From positions 62,001 through 126,000 of the forward strand of contig JAZPYZ010000022.1 in the NCBI GenBank assembly GCA_045544455.1: 64,000 bases of DNA. The letters are read 5' to 3'. Positions within the stretch are counted from its first letter, which is position 1. Every line of letters starts with the position of its first letter. The DNA is from JAZPYZ01 sp045544455. Lineage in GTDB: Bacteria; Bacillota; Clostridia; Oscillospirales; Acutalibacteraceae. Of this stretch, positions 14,681-23,517 are shown piece by piece. A program made the position numbers and the translations under genes. A model generated the notes under the pieces. The model was not told where the DNA came from. It did no database searches and was given only the letters and a program-made list of their open reading frames with translations.

Positions 14681-15790
14681 ATGCTTAATATTCGTTGTGA
14701 CCAACAGTTACTGATCGAAGCGGTCGGTAACGTGCAACGCGCCGTTACGAATCATTCCAACATTCCGGCGCTCGAGGGCATTTTACTGCGCGCATCGGGT
14801 GACTCGTTGTATCTGGCCGGGTATGATCTCGATATGATGGGAATCACCACCACCATCGAAGCCGACGTAATCGAAGCCGGCGAAATTGTGCTCAATGCCC
14901 GGTTATTTGGTGAGATCGTTCGTAAATTACCGGAAGGAATCGTTTCGTTGCAATGCAGTGAGAAAAACGTTACCAAGATTCGCTGTTCCGCGAGTGAATT
15001 CTCAATTACCGGTATCAGCGCGTCGGATTATCCGGAAATACCGTCGGTCGACGACGGTATTTCGATCGTGTTACAACAAGACGTGTTGCGCACCATGATC
15101 CGTCAAACCTTGTTCTGCGTGGCACAGGTGGATGCCGCGCGTCCGGTCCATACCGGTACTTTGTTTGAAATTGAAGATGGAGAACTGCGTTTGGTGTCGG
15201 TCGACGGATCGCGTTTAGCGATGTGCACCGAAAAGATACAATCGGCCGAAACGATGAAATTCGTCGTGCCGGGACGCACCTTGTCCGAAGTATTGAAATT
15301 ACTCAGCGACGATAAAGCGCCGATGTCGTTGGCGGTCGGTCGTCGTCACGTGGTACTCGAAATCGGCGGTTATGCCGTAATTTCCCGTTTGCTCGACGGT
15401 GAATTTTTGCAATATCAACGCATTATTCAACAAGAATCCACCACCGAAATTACGGTGAAAACCCGTTCGTTCATTCAAGGGGTAGATCGGGCATCGTTGG
15501 TAATCAACGATCGGATGAAATCGCCGTTGATCTGCGATTTTGGCGATCAAAAAATAAAGATCACCTGTACCACGCAACTCGGTTCGGCCAGCGATACCGT
15601 GCCGGCGATGATCGACGGTGTCAGCGAAGAAATGGGCTTTAACAGCCGATATCTGCTCGACGCGTTGAAGAACACCGAATGCGACGAAGTAAAGATCGAA
15701 CTCAACGGCCCGCTTTCGCCGATGAAGATTCGCCCGAAAGACGGCAACAGTTTCTTATTCTTAGTGTTGCCGGTCCGTTTAAAAAAATAA
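14681..15790 (+). CDS. dnaN: DNA polymerase III beta sliding clamp
   Basis: 369 residues, the three-domain clamp that rings DNA and tethers polymerase III. MLNIRCDQQLLIEAVGNVQRAV opens domain 1, and the hydrophobic-cleft motif ends with FLVLPVR at the C-terminus, as in other clamps (consensus MPMRL). AAAAAGGAAG lies 8 bases before the ATG. Conserved second gene of the origin cluster; it also binds MutS, DnaE/PolC and other partners through the same cleft. Confidence 0.97.
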   Translation: MLNIRCDQQLLIEAVGNVQRAVTNHSNIPALEGILLRASGDSLYLAGYDLDMMGITTTIEADVIEAGEIVLNARLFGEIVRKLPEGIVSLQCSEKNVTKIRCSASEFSITGISASDYPEIPSVDDGISIVLQQDVLRTMIRQTLFCVAQVDAARPVHTGTLFEIEDGELRLVSVDGSRLAMCTEKIQSAETMKFVVPGRTLSEVLKLLSDDKAPMSLAVGRRHVVLEIGGYAVISRLLDGEFLQYQRIIQQESTTEITVKTRSFIQGVDRASLVINDRMKSPLICDFGDQKIKITCTTQLGSASDTVPAMIDGVSEEMGFNSRYLLDALKNTECDEVKIELNGPLSPMKIRPKDGNSFLFLVLPVRLKK

Positions 15791-15817
15791 CAATATCCAC
15801 TAAACAGAGTGACGTAT

Positions 15818-16045
15818 ATGAATAACATCAAAATTCAAACCGAATATATTCGGCTGGATGCGTTATTAAAACTTACCGGTTTGGCCGATACCGGCGGTAT
15901 GGCCAAACAGATGATCCAGTCGGGGGACGTGTTGGTGAACGGCGACGTGTGTTTGCTGCGCGGAAAAAAGATCCGCCAAGGAGACACGGTTTGTCTGACG
16001 GCACAACCCGATACCGTGTGGACGGTGACAGAGCATGCGGATTGA
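15818..16045 (+). CDS. yaaA: S4-domain RNA-binding protein, YaaA type
   Basis: 75 residues from the ATG at 15818, essentially one S4 alpha-L RNA-binding domain: LDALLKLTGLADTGGMAKQMIQSGDVLVNG, then GKKIRQGDTVCL. Homologues lie between dnaN and recF in most Firmicutes and have been linked to ribosome (50S) assembly. Its last 11 bases overlap the recF start, so the two are translationally coupled. An in-frame GTG nine bases earlier is possible but lacks a better ribosome site. Confidence 0.88.
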   Translation: MNNIKIQTEYIRLDALLKLTGLADTGGMAKQMIQSGDVLVNGDVCLLRGKKIRQGDTVCLTAQPDTVWTVTEHAD

Positions 16046-17105
16046 TCAATTGGACGTTCAGCGGTATCGCAACCTGACCGACGTGTCGATCGAAGCAGCC
16101 GAAGGCGTAAACATTCTGTACGGCGATAACGCACAGGGAAAAACTAATTTGATCGAAGCGATTTGGTTGTTTACCGGCGGTCGCAGTTTTCGCGGTGCCA
16201 AAGATAAAGAATTGATTCCGCATGGGGTAGAATCGGCGTCGATTTCGATGGCGTTTTACGCGCAAGAACGGGATCAAACGGCCAAAATCGAGATCGTTGG
16301 ACGGCGCAAAGCCACCTTAAACGGGGTATCGCTTGCGTCAGCAACCGGTTTGGCCGGTCGGTTTTGTGCGGTGGTGTTTTCGCCGGCTCATTTAAGTTTA
16401 ACCGAAGACGGGCCGGCCGAACGCCGCCGGTTTATCGATACCGCGTACTGTCAACTGCGTCCGGCATATATCAAGATATTAAATGAATATCAAAAGACGT
16501 TGGTACAACGCAACGCGCTGTTAAAAGAGCGTCGCGCGATCGACGAAGATCTGTTGGACGTGTTTGACGACCGGTTAGCCGAAGCCGGAATTCGCGTGAT
16601 GGCGGCCAGAACGGCGTTTATCAAAAAACTCGCGCCCATGGCGGCCGAACGGCACGCCGGTATGTCGGGGGATAAAGAACAGTTGACCTTGGTATACGAA
16701 CCGACGGCCGACGGGTGTTGCAAAGAAGCGATGTTAGCAAGTTTGCGTGCCGCACGCGCGGCAGATATCGCGGCCGGATTTACTACGGTCGGACCGCACC
16801 GGGACGAACTCAACGTCGACATTAACGGCCAATCGGTGCGCCGGTTTGGATCACAAGGGCAAAAACGGTCGGCGGTGTTGTCGATGAAATTGGCCGAAGC
16901 CGCTTTGCTCGAAGAGGTGATCGGGGAACCGCCCATCATTTTATTGGACGACGTGATGAGTGAACTGGATCCGTTTCGTCAACAGTATTTAGTAGAACAT
17001 ATAGAAAACCGGCAGGTGTTTATTACCTGTTGTGATCCCGATTCGGTGAACCGGTTCGGGCAAAAATATTTTGCCGTACGGGACGGGAAGGTAGAAACGA
17101 AATAA
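16035..17105 (+). CDS. recF: DNA replication and repair protein RecF
   Basis: 356 residues, SMC-like ABC ATPase that loads RecA at single-strand gaps with RecO/RecR. Walker A GDNAQGKTNLIEAI (~30-43), the signature FGSQGQKRSAVLSMKLAE (~273-290) and Walker B PIILLDDVMSELD (~300-312) are all present. It overlaps the S4 gene by 11 bases. It belongs to the conserved dnaA-dnaN-yaaA-recF-remB-gyrB string. Confidence 0.96.
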   Translation: MRIDQLDVQRYRNLTDVSIEAAEGVNILYGDNAQGKTNLIEAIWLFTGGRSFRGAKDKELIPHGVESASISMAFYAQERDQTAKIEIVGRRKATLNGVSLASATGLAGRFCAVVFSPAHLSLTEDGPAERRRFIDTAYCQLRPAYIKILNEYQKTLVQRNALLKERRAIDEDLLDVFDDRLAEAGIRVMAARTAFIKKLAPMAAERHAGMSGDKEQLTLVYEPTADGCCKEAMLASLRAARAADIAAGFTTVGPHRDELNVDINGQSVRRFGSQGQKRSAVLSMKLAEAALLEEVIGEPPIILLDDVMSELDPFRQQYLVEHIENRQVFITCCDPDSVNRFGQKYFAVRDGKVETK

Positions 17106-17121
17106 ACGAGGGGGCGAAACG

Positions 17122-17397
17122 ATGTATTTACACGTCGGACAAGACATGGTCGTGCCGGCAAATATCATCGTCGGGATTTTCGATATTGAAAACACCACCA
17201 CCTCAAAATTCACCAGACAGTTTTTAGCGGACGCCGAAAAGGGGAAAAGGGTGATCAACGTGTCGGACGATCTGCCGAAATCGTTTGTCGTCTGTATGGA
17301 ACCCGACGGCACCGAAACGGTATACATTTCGCAAATTTCGGCCGCCACCTTACATAAACGTATGGGATTTATCGATAAGTTATCGACCAATGGATAA
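17122..17397 (+). CDS. remB: DUF370 protein, RemB/YaaB type
   Basis: 91 residues starting MYLHVGQDMVVPANIIVGIFDIE, the DUF370 signature. In Bacillus the homologue between recF and gyrB (YaaB, RemB) contributes to extracellular-matrix gene activation together with RemA, a DNA-binding relative. It is 16 bases after recF and 15 before gyrB and so is in the same operon. The family match is certain, but the role in this organism is inference. Confidence 0.88.
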   Translation: MYLHVGQDMVVPANIIVGIFDIENTTTSKFTRQFLADAEKGKRVINVSDDLPKSFVVCMEPDGTETVYISQISAATLHKRMGFIDKLSTNG

Positions 17398-17412
17398 ACG
17401 GAGGAACAAACC

Positions 17413-19380
17413 ATGAGTGATTTTGAAAAAAATCAGGAAATTCAAGAAGAGGAGATCGTTCGTGCCGACGAGAACACCGCCTATGACGGTAGTCAGATCC
17501 AGGTGCTCGAAGGGTTAGAAGCGGTACGCAAACGCCCCGGTATGTATATCGGATCGACCGGTCCGCGCGGTCTGCACCACTTGGTGTATGAAATCGTCGA
17601 CAACTCCATCGACGAAGCGCTTGCCGGTTATTGCGACCGTATCGAAGTCGAGATTCTGCCGGGGGACATCATCTCGGTCAAGGATAACGGGCGCGGTATT
17701 CCGGTCGATATGAACGAGAAACTGGGATTACCGGCCGTTACCGTGGTACTGACCGTGTTGCACGCCGGCGGTAAATTCGGCGGCAGCGGTTATAAGGTAT
17801 CGGGCGGTCTGCACGGCGTTGGTTCGTCGGTCGTAAACGCCCTGTCCGAATGGTTGGAAGTCGAGATTTCACGTAACGGCAACGTCTACGCCCAACGGTT
17901 CGAACGCGGTACTCCGGTCAACGATCTGACCGTTATTGGTCCGTCGGATCACGACGGTACCCTCATTCGGTTTAAGGCCGATGCTCAGATCTTTACCGAA
18001 ACCACCGAATACGAATGGGACGTATTGCAAAAACGGTTGCGTGAACAAGCGTTTCTCAACGCCGGTTTGTGCATCACCTTGACCGATAAACGCGACGCGG
18101 ACAATATTCAAGAGGAAGAATACTGCTACGAAGGCGGTATCTCGTCGTTTGTCGAATTCATGAACAAAACGCGCGGCTTGCAACCGCTCCACACCGACGT
18201 CATTCACATCGCGATCAACGACGGCGACTCGATCGCCGAAGTGGCGATCCAATATAACGACAGTTATAACGAAAACATCGTGTCGTTTGCCAACAACATC
18301 CGTACTGTCGACGGCGGTACGCATGAAATGTCGTTCAAAAACGGGATCACCCGTATTCTCAACGAGTATGCACGTAAATACAACATGCTCAAAGACGGCG
18401 ACGCCGCCTTGAAAGGCGACGACGTGCGGGAAGGGATCGCGGCGGTCATCAGTGTGAAATTGAAAGACGCCCAGTTTGAAGGGCAGACCAAAGCGAAACT
18501 CGGTAACACCGCGATGGGTACGTTGGTCACGGCGTTGCTTCGGGAAAAATTGGTACCGTTCCTGGATGAAAATCCGGCGGTGGCGAAAGCGATTTTGGAA
18601 AAAGCCATCAACGCGGCCCGCGTGCGGGAAGCCACCCAACGCGCGAAAGAAAACGCGCGGAAAAAACATGGGTTGGCGGCGACGCGTATGCCGGAAAAAT
18701 TGGCGGATTGTATCTGGACCGATTCCGAGCGTACCGAACTGTATATCGTCGAAGGTGACTCGGCCGGCGGCTCGGCCATCCAAGGCCGTGACCGCAACTA
18801 TCAAGCCATTTTGCCGTTGTGGGGCAAGATGCTCAACGTCGAAAAAGCCCGTATCGATAAAGTGTACGGCAACGATAAACTTACCCCGGTGGTGGTAGCA
18901 CTCGGTTGCGGCATCGGGGAAGAATTCGACGTCAGTAAACTGCGTTACGGCAAGGTCATCATCATGGCGGATGCCGACGTCGACGGTGCGCACATCTGCA
19001 CGCTGTTGCTTACCTTCTTCTTCCGGTACATGCGGCCGCTTATCGAAGAAGGCCACGTCTATATCGCCAAACCGCCGCTGTATAAGATCAGTAAAGGTAA
19101 ACAGGTGCGGTATGCGTTCTCGGACGAAGAACGTGACCAATATATGGAAGAACTCGGTGGCAATACCGATATTCAACGGTATAAAGGTCTCGGTGAAATG
19201 GATCCCGAACAGTTGTGGGAAACCACGATGGATCCGGCGTTCCGCAGTATGTTGCGTGTCGATATCGAAGATGCCGAAGCCGCGGACGAAGCCATCACCA
19301 TTTTGATGGGCGACAAGGTAGAACCGCGTCGTGATTTTATCGAAAAGAACGCCAAATACGTCTCGAATCTGGACGTATAA
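17413..19380 (+). CDS. gyrB: DNA gyrase subunit B
   Basis: 655 residues. GHKL ATPase domain with DNSIDEALAGYC and the GGLHGVGSSVVNAL lid, transducer domain, then a TOPRIM domain with EGDSAGGSA and MADADVDGAHI (catalytic Glu and Asp residues) and a C-terminal GyrA-contact tail. With GyrA it introduces negative supercoils using ATP. The length is that of typical Gram-positive GyrB. GGAGG lies 6-7 bases before the ATG. It is followed 34 bases later not by gyrA but by an uncharacterised membrane-protein gene. Confidence 0.98.
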   Translation: MSDFEKNQEIQEEEIVRADENTAYDGSQIQVLEGLEAVRKRPGMYIGSTGPRGLHHLVYEIVDNSIDEALAGYCDRIEVEILPGDIISVKDNGRGIPVDMNEKLGLPAVTVVLTVLHAGGKFGGSGYKVSGGLHGVGSSVVNALSEWLEVEISRNGNVYAQRFERGTPVNDLTVIGPSDHDGTLIRFKADAQIFTETTEYEWDVLQKRLREQAFLNAGLCITLTDKRDADNIQEEEYCYEGGISSFVEFMNKTRGLQPLHTDVIHIAINDGDSIAEVAIQYNDSYNENIVSFANNIRTVDGGTHEMSFKNGITRILNEYARKYNMLKDGDAALKGDDVREGIAAVISVKLKDAQFEGQTKAKLGNTAMGTLVTALLREKLVPFLDENPAVAKAILEKAINAARVREATQRAKENARKKHGLAATRMPEKLADCIWTDSERTELYIVEGDSAGGSAIQGRDRNYQAILPLWGKMLNVEKARIDKVYGNDKLTPVVVALGCGIGEEFDVSKLRYGKVIIMADADVDGAHICTLLLTFFFRYMRPLIEEGHVYIAKPPLYKISKGKQVRYAFSDEERDQYMEELGGNTDIQRYKGLGEMDPEQLWETTMDPAFRSMLRVDIEDAEAADEAITILMGDKVEPRRDFIEKNAKYVSNLDV

Positions 19381-19414
19381 ACGAGGTTAATCATTGGCAA
19401 GGAGGTTTGCCGGC

Positions 19415-20617
19415 GTGAAATCGGCGAAACGCCCGAAATTAAATAGTTTGTCGGCACACCGATTGAAACAGGATCGCGAAACTGCCGAGCAGATGCTCGC
19501 GCCATACCGGTTTGTGCCGTTTCGACCGGACGCCGATGCGCCCGGCACAGTGGCGCAACTGTTGTGTATGTCCGGCAGTACGCCGATGACGCTGGAACAA
19601 TACCGGCGCGTATTCCGGCAAAAACGCATCATGGCCAACGTCATGCTTGCCGCCGTCGGCATCAGTTATCTGTTGTTGTTCGGATGGGTGCTGGGTTACG
19701 CGTGGGATCAGATCTCGCAACTGACCGGCGTGTTGTTGTATGCGATCGCCTTTATCGGCGCGATCACCCAGATTTCGCGGTACCGCGCGCGGTATCATCG
19801 CGGCCGGTACGAAGCCGCCCGTTGCAAAGGGGACGTGGCCGATGCGGTATTGGAAATTTATCAAGACCGTGCGGTTAAAACGTCGGATCGCGGACAAACG
19901 GTGATCCGGTTTGCGGATGCCGACGGGCTGTATGAATGGCGCGATATGATCTGTTTGCGGCACGGCCGCCACGTGATCGCGTGGCGTGCGGCCGATCTGA
20001 CCGAAGCGCAGGTTGAACTGATTCGTAAACTACTGTATGCGCGGATCGACGAGTCGCGACGTGTGTTTTTCAGCCGGTTACAACCGCGCCGCGATATGGT
20101 GCGGCCGTTACCGGAGATTGTACCCCCGACCGAACAGGTACAGATGATTTTTCAACCGGCCACCACCGATAAGTGGAAAATCTGTCGCAAACAATGTTTC
20201 GAATGGATGGTATTGTTAGCGTGTGCAACGTTGGTAACGGTCTTGATCGTGGCCTCGTTGTTCGAGATCACCGGCGTGCATCTCATCGATATCGTGTTGT
20301 TTTTCGGCTTGTTTTATGCCGGTGCGGTCGGGTTGCTTTGGTTGCTCACGGTGATGGATTATCGGATTTCTCAACGCGATATTCCGGCGCTGCTTTCGGT
20401 TACCGATACCGGGATTGCGATCATGCGCAACGATATGACGGTGTTTTTCTTAAAACGGGATATACAATGGCGGTATACCGCCGGTGGCGTGTGGATCTTT
20501 GTTCCGCACGAAACCTTTTGGATCAGTTGGAACGATATTTCCGACGGGACGTTGTTACAGGCGATGTTGCCGCGTCCTCAAAGGACATATCATAAAGGAG
20601 ATATAAACCATGGATGA
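19415..20617 (+). CDS. Uncharacterised membrane protein between gyrB and gyrA, YcxB-like repeats
   Basis: 400 residues from the GTG at 19415 (AAGGAGG 9 bases upstream). Two pairs of predicted membrane helices lie at ~78-125 and ~267-320. After each pair comes a similar soluble stretch: first ADGLYEWRDMICLRHGRHV then WRAADLTEAQVELIRKLL (~165-205), and later RDIQWRYTAGGVWIFVP then WISWNDISDG (~345-385). Both resemble the YcxB-type domain that follows two helices in many Firmicute membrane proteins, so this looks like an internal duplication of that module. Function is unknown. The last 8 bases overlap gyrA, so gyrA translation may depend on it. I would not assign a gyrase-related role without further evidence. 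Confidence 0.75.
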   Translation: MKSAKRPKLNSLSAHRLKQDRETAEQMLAPYRFVPFRPDADAPGTVAQLLCMSGSTPMTLEQYRRVFRQKRIMANVMLAAVGISYLLLFGWVLGYAWDQISQLTGVLLYAIAFIGAITQISRYRARYHRGRYEAARCKGDVADAVLEIYQDRAVKTSDRGQTVIRFADADGLYEWRDMICLRHGRHVIAWRAADLTEAQVELIRKLLYARIDESRRVFFSRLQPRRDMVRPLPEIVPPTEQVQMIFQPATTDKWKICRKQCFEWMVLLACATLVTVLIVASLFEITGVHLIDIVLFFGLFYAGAVGLLWLLTVMDYRISQRDIPALLSVTDTGIAIMRNDMTVFFLKRDIQWRYTAGGVWIFVPHETFWISWNDISDGTLLQAMLPRPQRTYHKGDINHG

Positions 20618-23120
20618 ACAACAAGTTTTACAAAACAAGGTGATAGCGGCCGATCTGGAAAAAGAGATGAAAAGTCGGTTTCTCGAATATTCCATGTCGG
20701 TTATCGTCGCGCGTGCGTTACCGGACGTGCGGGACGGCTTAAAGCCGGTTCACCGCCGTATTCTGTATACCATGCACGAAAACGGCTTGACTCCGGACAA
20801 AGCGTACCGCAAATGCGCCGATACCGTCGGTACGGTGCTCGGTCGGTACCATCCGCACGGTGACGCCTCGGTGTACGATGCGATGGCCCGTATGGCGCAG
20901 GATTTCTCGTTGCGGTACCCGATGGTCGATGGACACGGTAACTTCGGTTCGATCGACGGTCACCCGGCGGCAGCGTATCGGTATACCGAAGCGCGTATGT
21001 CGAAAATGTCGCTCGATATGCTCGCGGATATCGAGAAAGAAACGGTCGATTTCATCCCCAACTACGACGATCGGTTAAAAGAACCGGTGGTATTGCCGTC
21101 GCGATTCCCGAACCTGTTGGTAAACGGTTCGTCTGGTATTGCGGTCGGTATGGCCACCGAAATTCCGCCGCATAATCTCGGCGAAGTAACCGACGCCATC
21201 TGCCTGTTGATTGATAATCCGGACGCTCAACTCGGCCAGATCATGGAATGCATCAAAGGGCCGGATTTCCCGACCGGCGGTATCATCATGGGGTATGCCG
21301 GCATCCGTGCGGCATACGCAACCGGTCGTGGCCGGATCATCGTGCGCGCCCGCACCGAGATCGAAGAACAAGACAATGGGCATGCGCGGATCGTCATCAC
21401 CGAGATCCCGTATAAAGTCAATAAACTCAACTTGGTGAAATCCATCATCGAACTGGTAGACGATAAACGGATCGAAGGGATTCGTGACGTGGTCGACCAT
21501 TCCAGCCGAGAAGGTATGCGCGTGGTCATCGACTTGAAACGCGAAGCCAATGCGCAGGTGGTGCTTAACCAACTGTTTGCCTATACCCAAATGCAGGTGA
21601 CGTTCGGCGCGATCATGTTGTCGTTGGTCGGCGGTGTGCCGAAGGTGCTGAACCTCAAACAGATGTTGGAAGAATACATCAAGTTCCAGGTAGAAGTCAT
21701 CACCCGTCGGTGTCGGTTCGATCTGCGTAAAACGCAGGAACGCGCCCACATCATGGAAGCGCTGAAAACCGCCTGTGATTTCATCGATGAAGTCATCAGC
21801 ATCATCCGCAAAGCGGCCGATATCCCGACCGCAAAAGCGAATTTGATGGAACGCTTTTCGTTCGACGACGTGCAAGCCGACGCAATCGTTAAGATGCAAC
21901 TCGGTAAATTGGCCGGTCTGGAACGCAAAAAGATCGAGGACGAACTCGGTAATTTGCTTATGCGGATCGCCGAACTGCAAGAGATCTTGGGTTCGGAAAT
22001 GAAGATCAAAGAGATCGTAAAAGACGAATGCCAACGCATGCGTGACAAATACGGCGACGCACGCCGTACCGATATTTCGCCGGTCACCGGTGAAGTGGAT
22101 ATCGAAGATCTGATTCCGGAAGAAGAATCGGTGCTCACGATGACGCGGTTCGGTTACATCAAACGGCAACCGGCAGACGTGTATAAAGCGCAACGGCGCG
22201 GCGGCCGTGGTATTATGGGCATGGGCACCCGTGAAGAAGATACCACCGAAACCATGTTCGCGTGTTCCAGCCACGATTACGTGATGTTCTTTACGTCGGC
22301 CGGTCGCGTGTATCGCCTGAAATGTTACGAAGTGCCGGAAGGCACCCGTACCGCCAAAGGTATGAACATCGTCAACCTGTTACCGTTGGAACAAAACGAG
22401 AAAGTTACCGCGATGATTCCGGTATCGGAACTCGACGACGAGAGTTATCTGTGCATGGTCACCCGTCACGGCGTGATCAAGCGTACCCGGTTACAGGCTT
22501 ACGCCAACGTGCGTAAAAACGGCCTGATCGCCATCGACCTCGACGAAGGGGACGAACTCGCGTGGGTGAAACGCACCGACGGATATCAAAACCTGTTGGT
22601 GGCAACGCGTGACGGTATGGCGATCTGCTTTGAAGAAAACGATGCCAGACTGGTCGGCCGTACCGCGCGCGGCGTGCGTGCGCTCAAACTCGCCGAAGGC
22701 GACGAAGTGGTCGGCATGGTGGATTGTCCGCCGGATAAACTGTTGCTCACCATCACCGAAACCGGGTATGGCCGCTTGAGCGAATTCTCGGATTACCGCG
22801 TACAATCGCGTGGCGGTAAAGGTCTTACCAACTACCACACCGAACAGTTCGGTAAAGTCGCCGGCATTTTGGCGGTAGACTTGACCGAAGACGTGGTTAT
22901 GATCTCGACCGACGGTATCATCATCCGTACCCCGGTTGCGGATATCCGTCAATGCCGCCGTCCGTCCAAGGGCGTGCGCGTGATGCGCCTCGAAAACGAA
23001 GCGAAGATCGTGTCGATGGTACATATGCCGCATGAAGCGACGGAAGAAGAACCCGTCACGAACCCGGATGGGGGCGAACCCGTGACCGAACCGGTCGCGC
23101 CGTCCACCACCGAGGAATAA
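20610..23120 (+). CDS. gyrA: DNA gyrase subunit A
   Basis: 836 residues. N-terminal winged-helix/tower domain with the catalytic tyrosine in AAAYRYTEARMS (Tyr125), then a C-terminal six-bladed beta-pinwheel with the GyrA-box QRRGGRG (~530), which identifies gyrase rather than topoisomerase IV. In the quinolone-determining loop the order is HPHGDASVYD: alanine (Ala86) stands where E. coli has Ser83. The last ~25 residues are an acidic Glu/Pro/Thr tail beyond the pinwheel. GGAGATATAAACC precedes the ATG, which overlaps the preceding membrane-protein gene by 8 bases. Confidence 0.97.
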   Translation: MDEQQVLQNKVIAADLEKEMKSRFLEYSMSVIVARALPDVRDGLKPVHRRILYTMHENGLTPDKAYRKCADTVGTVLGRYHPHGDASVYDAMARMAQDFSLRYPMVDGHGNFGSIDGHPAAAYRYTEARMSKMSLDMLADIEKETVDFIPNYDDRLKEPVVLPSRFPNLLVNGSSGIAVGMATEIPPHNLGEVTDAICLLIDNPDAQLGQIMECIKGPDFPTGGIIMGYAGIRAAYATGRGRIIVRARTEIEEQDNGHARIVITEIPYKVNKLNLVKSIIELVDDKRIEGIRDVVDHSSREGMRVVIDLKREANAQVVLNQLFAYTQMQVTFGAIMLSLVGGVPKVLNLKQMLEEYIKFQVEVITRRCRFDLRKTQERAHIMEALKTACDFIDEVISIIRKAADIPTAKANLMERFSFDDVQADAIVKMQLGKLAGLERKKIEDELGNLLMRIAELQEILGSEMKIKEIVKDECQRMRDKYGDARRTDISPVTGEVDIEDLIPEEESVLTMTRFGYIKRQPADVYKAQRRGGRGIMGMGTREEDTTETMFACSSHDYVMFFTSAGRVYRLKCYEVPEGTRTAKGMNIVNLLPLEQNEKVTAMIPVSELDDESYLCMVTRHGVIKRTRLQAYANVRKNGLIAIDLDEGDELAWVKRTDGYQNLLVATRDGMAICFEENDARLVGRTARGVRALKLAEGDEVVGMVDCPPDKLLLTITETGYGRLSEFSDYRVQSRGGKGLTNYHTEQFGKVAGILAVDLTEDVVMISTDGIIIRTPVADIRQCRRPSKGVRVMRLENEAKIVSMVHMPHEATEEEPVTNPDGGEPVTEPVAPSTTEE

Positions 23121-23130
23121 GGCAATAAAA

Positions 23131-23166
23131 AAAGAACCGACCTTTTTCAAGGTCGGTTCTTTTTTA
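23131..23166 (+). terminator. Terminator of gyrA operon
   Basis: AAAGAACCGACC and GGTCGGTTCTTT arms followed by a T run. Confidence 0.9.
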
Positions 23167-23173
23167 TTGAAGA

Positions 23174-23243
23174 TTGGGTGAGTTTGATCTTGTGTATTGG
23201 TTTATCCGAGCGCGTCAGCGCGAGCGTTGCTCTCTGCTAAGAG
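23174..23243 (-). repeat. R67 module (copy A), intergenic repeat
   Basis: On the minus strand this matches the unit at 45694-45760: CTCTTAGCAGAGAGCAACGC, the GCGC-rich core, CGGATAAACCAA and a final AAGATCAAAC. It adjoins the R92 array. Confidence 0.85.
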
Positions 23244-23333
23244 GCCTTACGGCGTGATATCTCAACACATGGGCGCGCTGAGATGGTTGGGCTTTCTCTC
23301 GATTTACTCCAGCGGACTCGTGCCCACTGCAAG
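23242..23333 (-). repeat. R92 module, copy A1
   Basis: First of three directly abutting 92-base units (minus orientation). The distal 25 bases have drifted from the family, but the core containing CGAGAGAAAGCCCAACCATC is intact. Confidence 0.9.
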
Positions 23334-23425
23334 ACCTATGCGGCCGGCAGCTCTCAACACATGGGTGCTCTGAAATGGTTGGGCTTTCTCTCGATTTACT
23401 TCAGCGGACTCGTGCCGTCTGCAAG
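23334..23425 (-). repeat. R92 module, copy A2
   Basis: Exact 92-base spacing from A1 and A3, with no unique sequence between units. Confidence 0.95.
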
Positions 23426-23517
23426 ACCTATGCGGCCGGCAGCTCTCAACATATGAGTGCGCTGAGATGGTTGGGCTTTCTCTCGATTTACTTCAGCGGA
23501 CTCGTGCCCACTGCAAG
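23426..23517 (-). repeat. R92 module, copy A3, overlapping an ORF end
   Basis: Third unit. Its proximal 30 bases (23488-23517) encode the last residues and the stop codon of the adjacent aldose-epimerase-like gene, so the coding region runs into the repeat. Confidence 0.95.

Noticed and set aside
17869..19176. 435-codon antisense frame in gyrB, and a 399-codon one in gyrA (21075-22274)
   Set aside because: They are shadows of strongly conserved genes. The products are His/Phe/Arg-rich with no recognisable motif.
23242..23517. CRISPR array
   Set aside because: The three 92-base units abut directly with no unique spacers, are too long for CRISPR repeats, and no cas gene is present.
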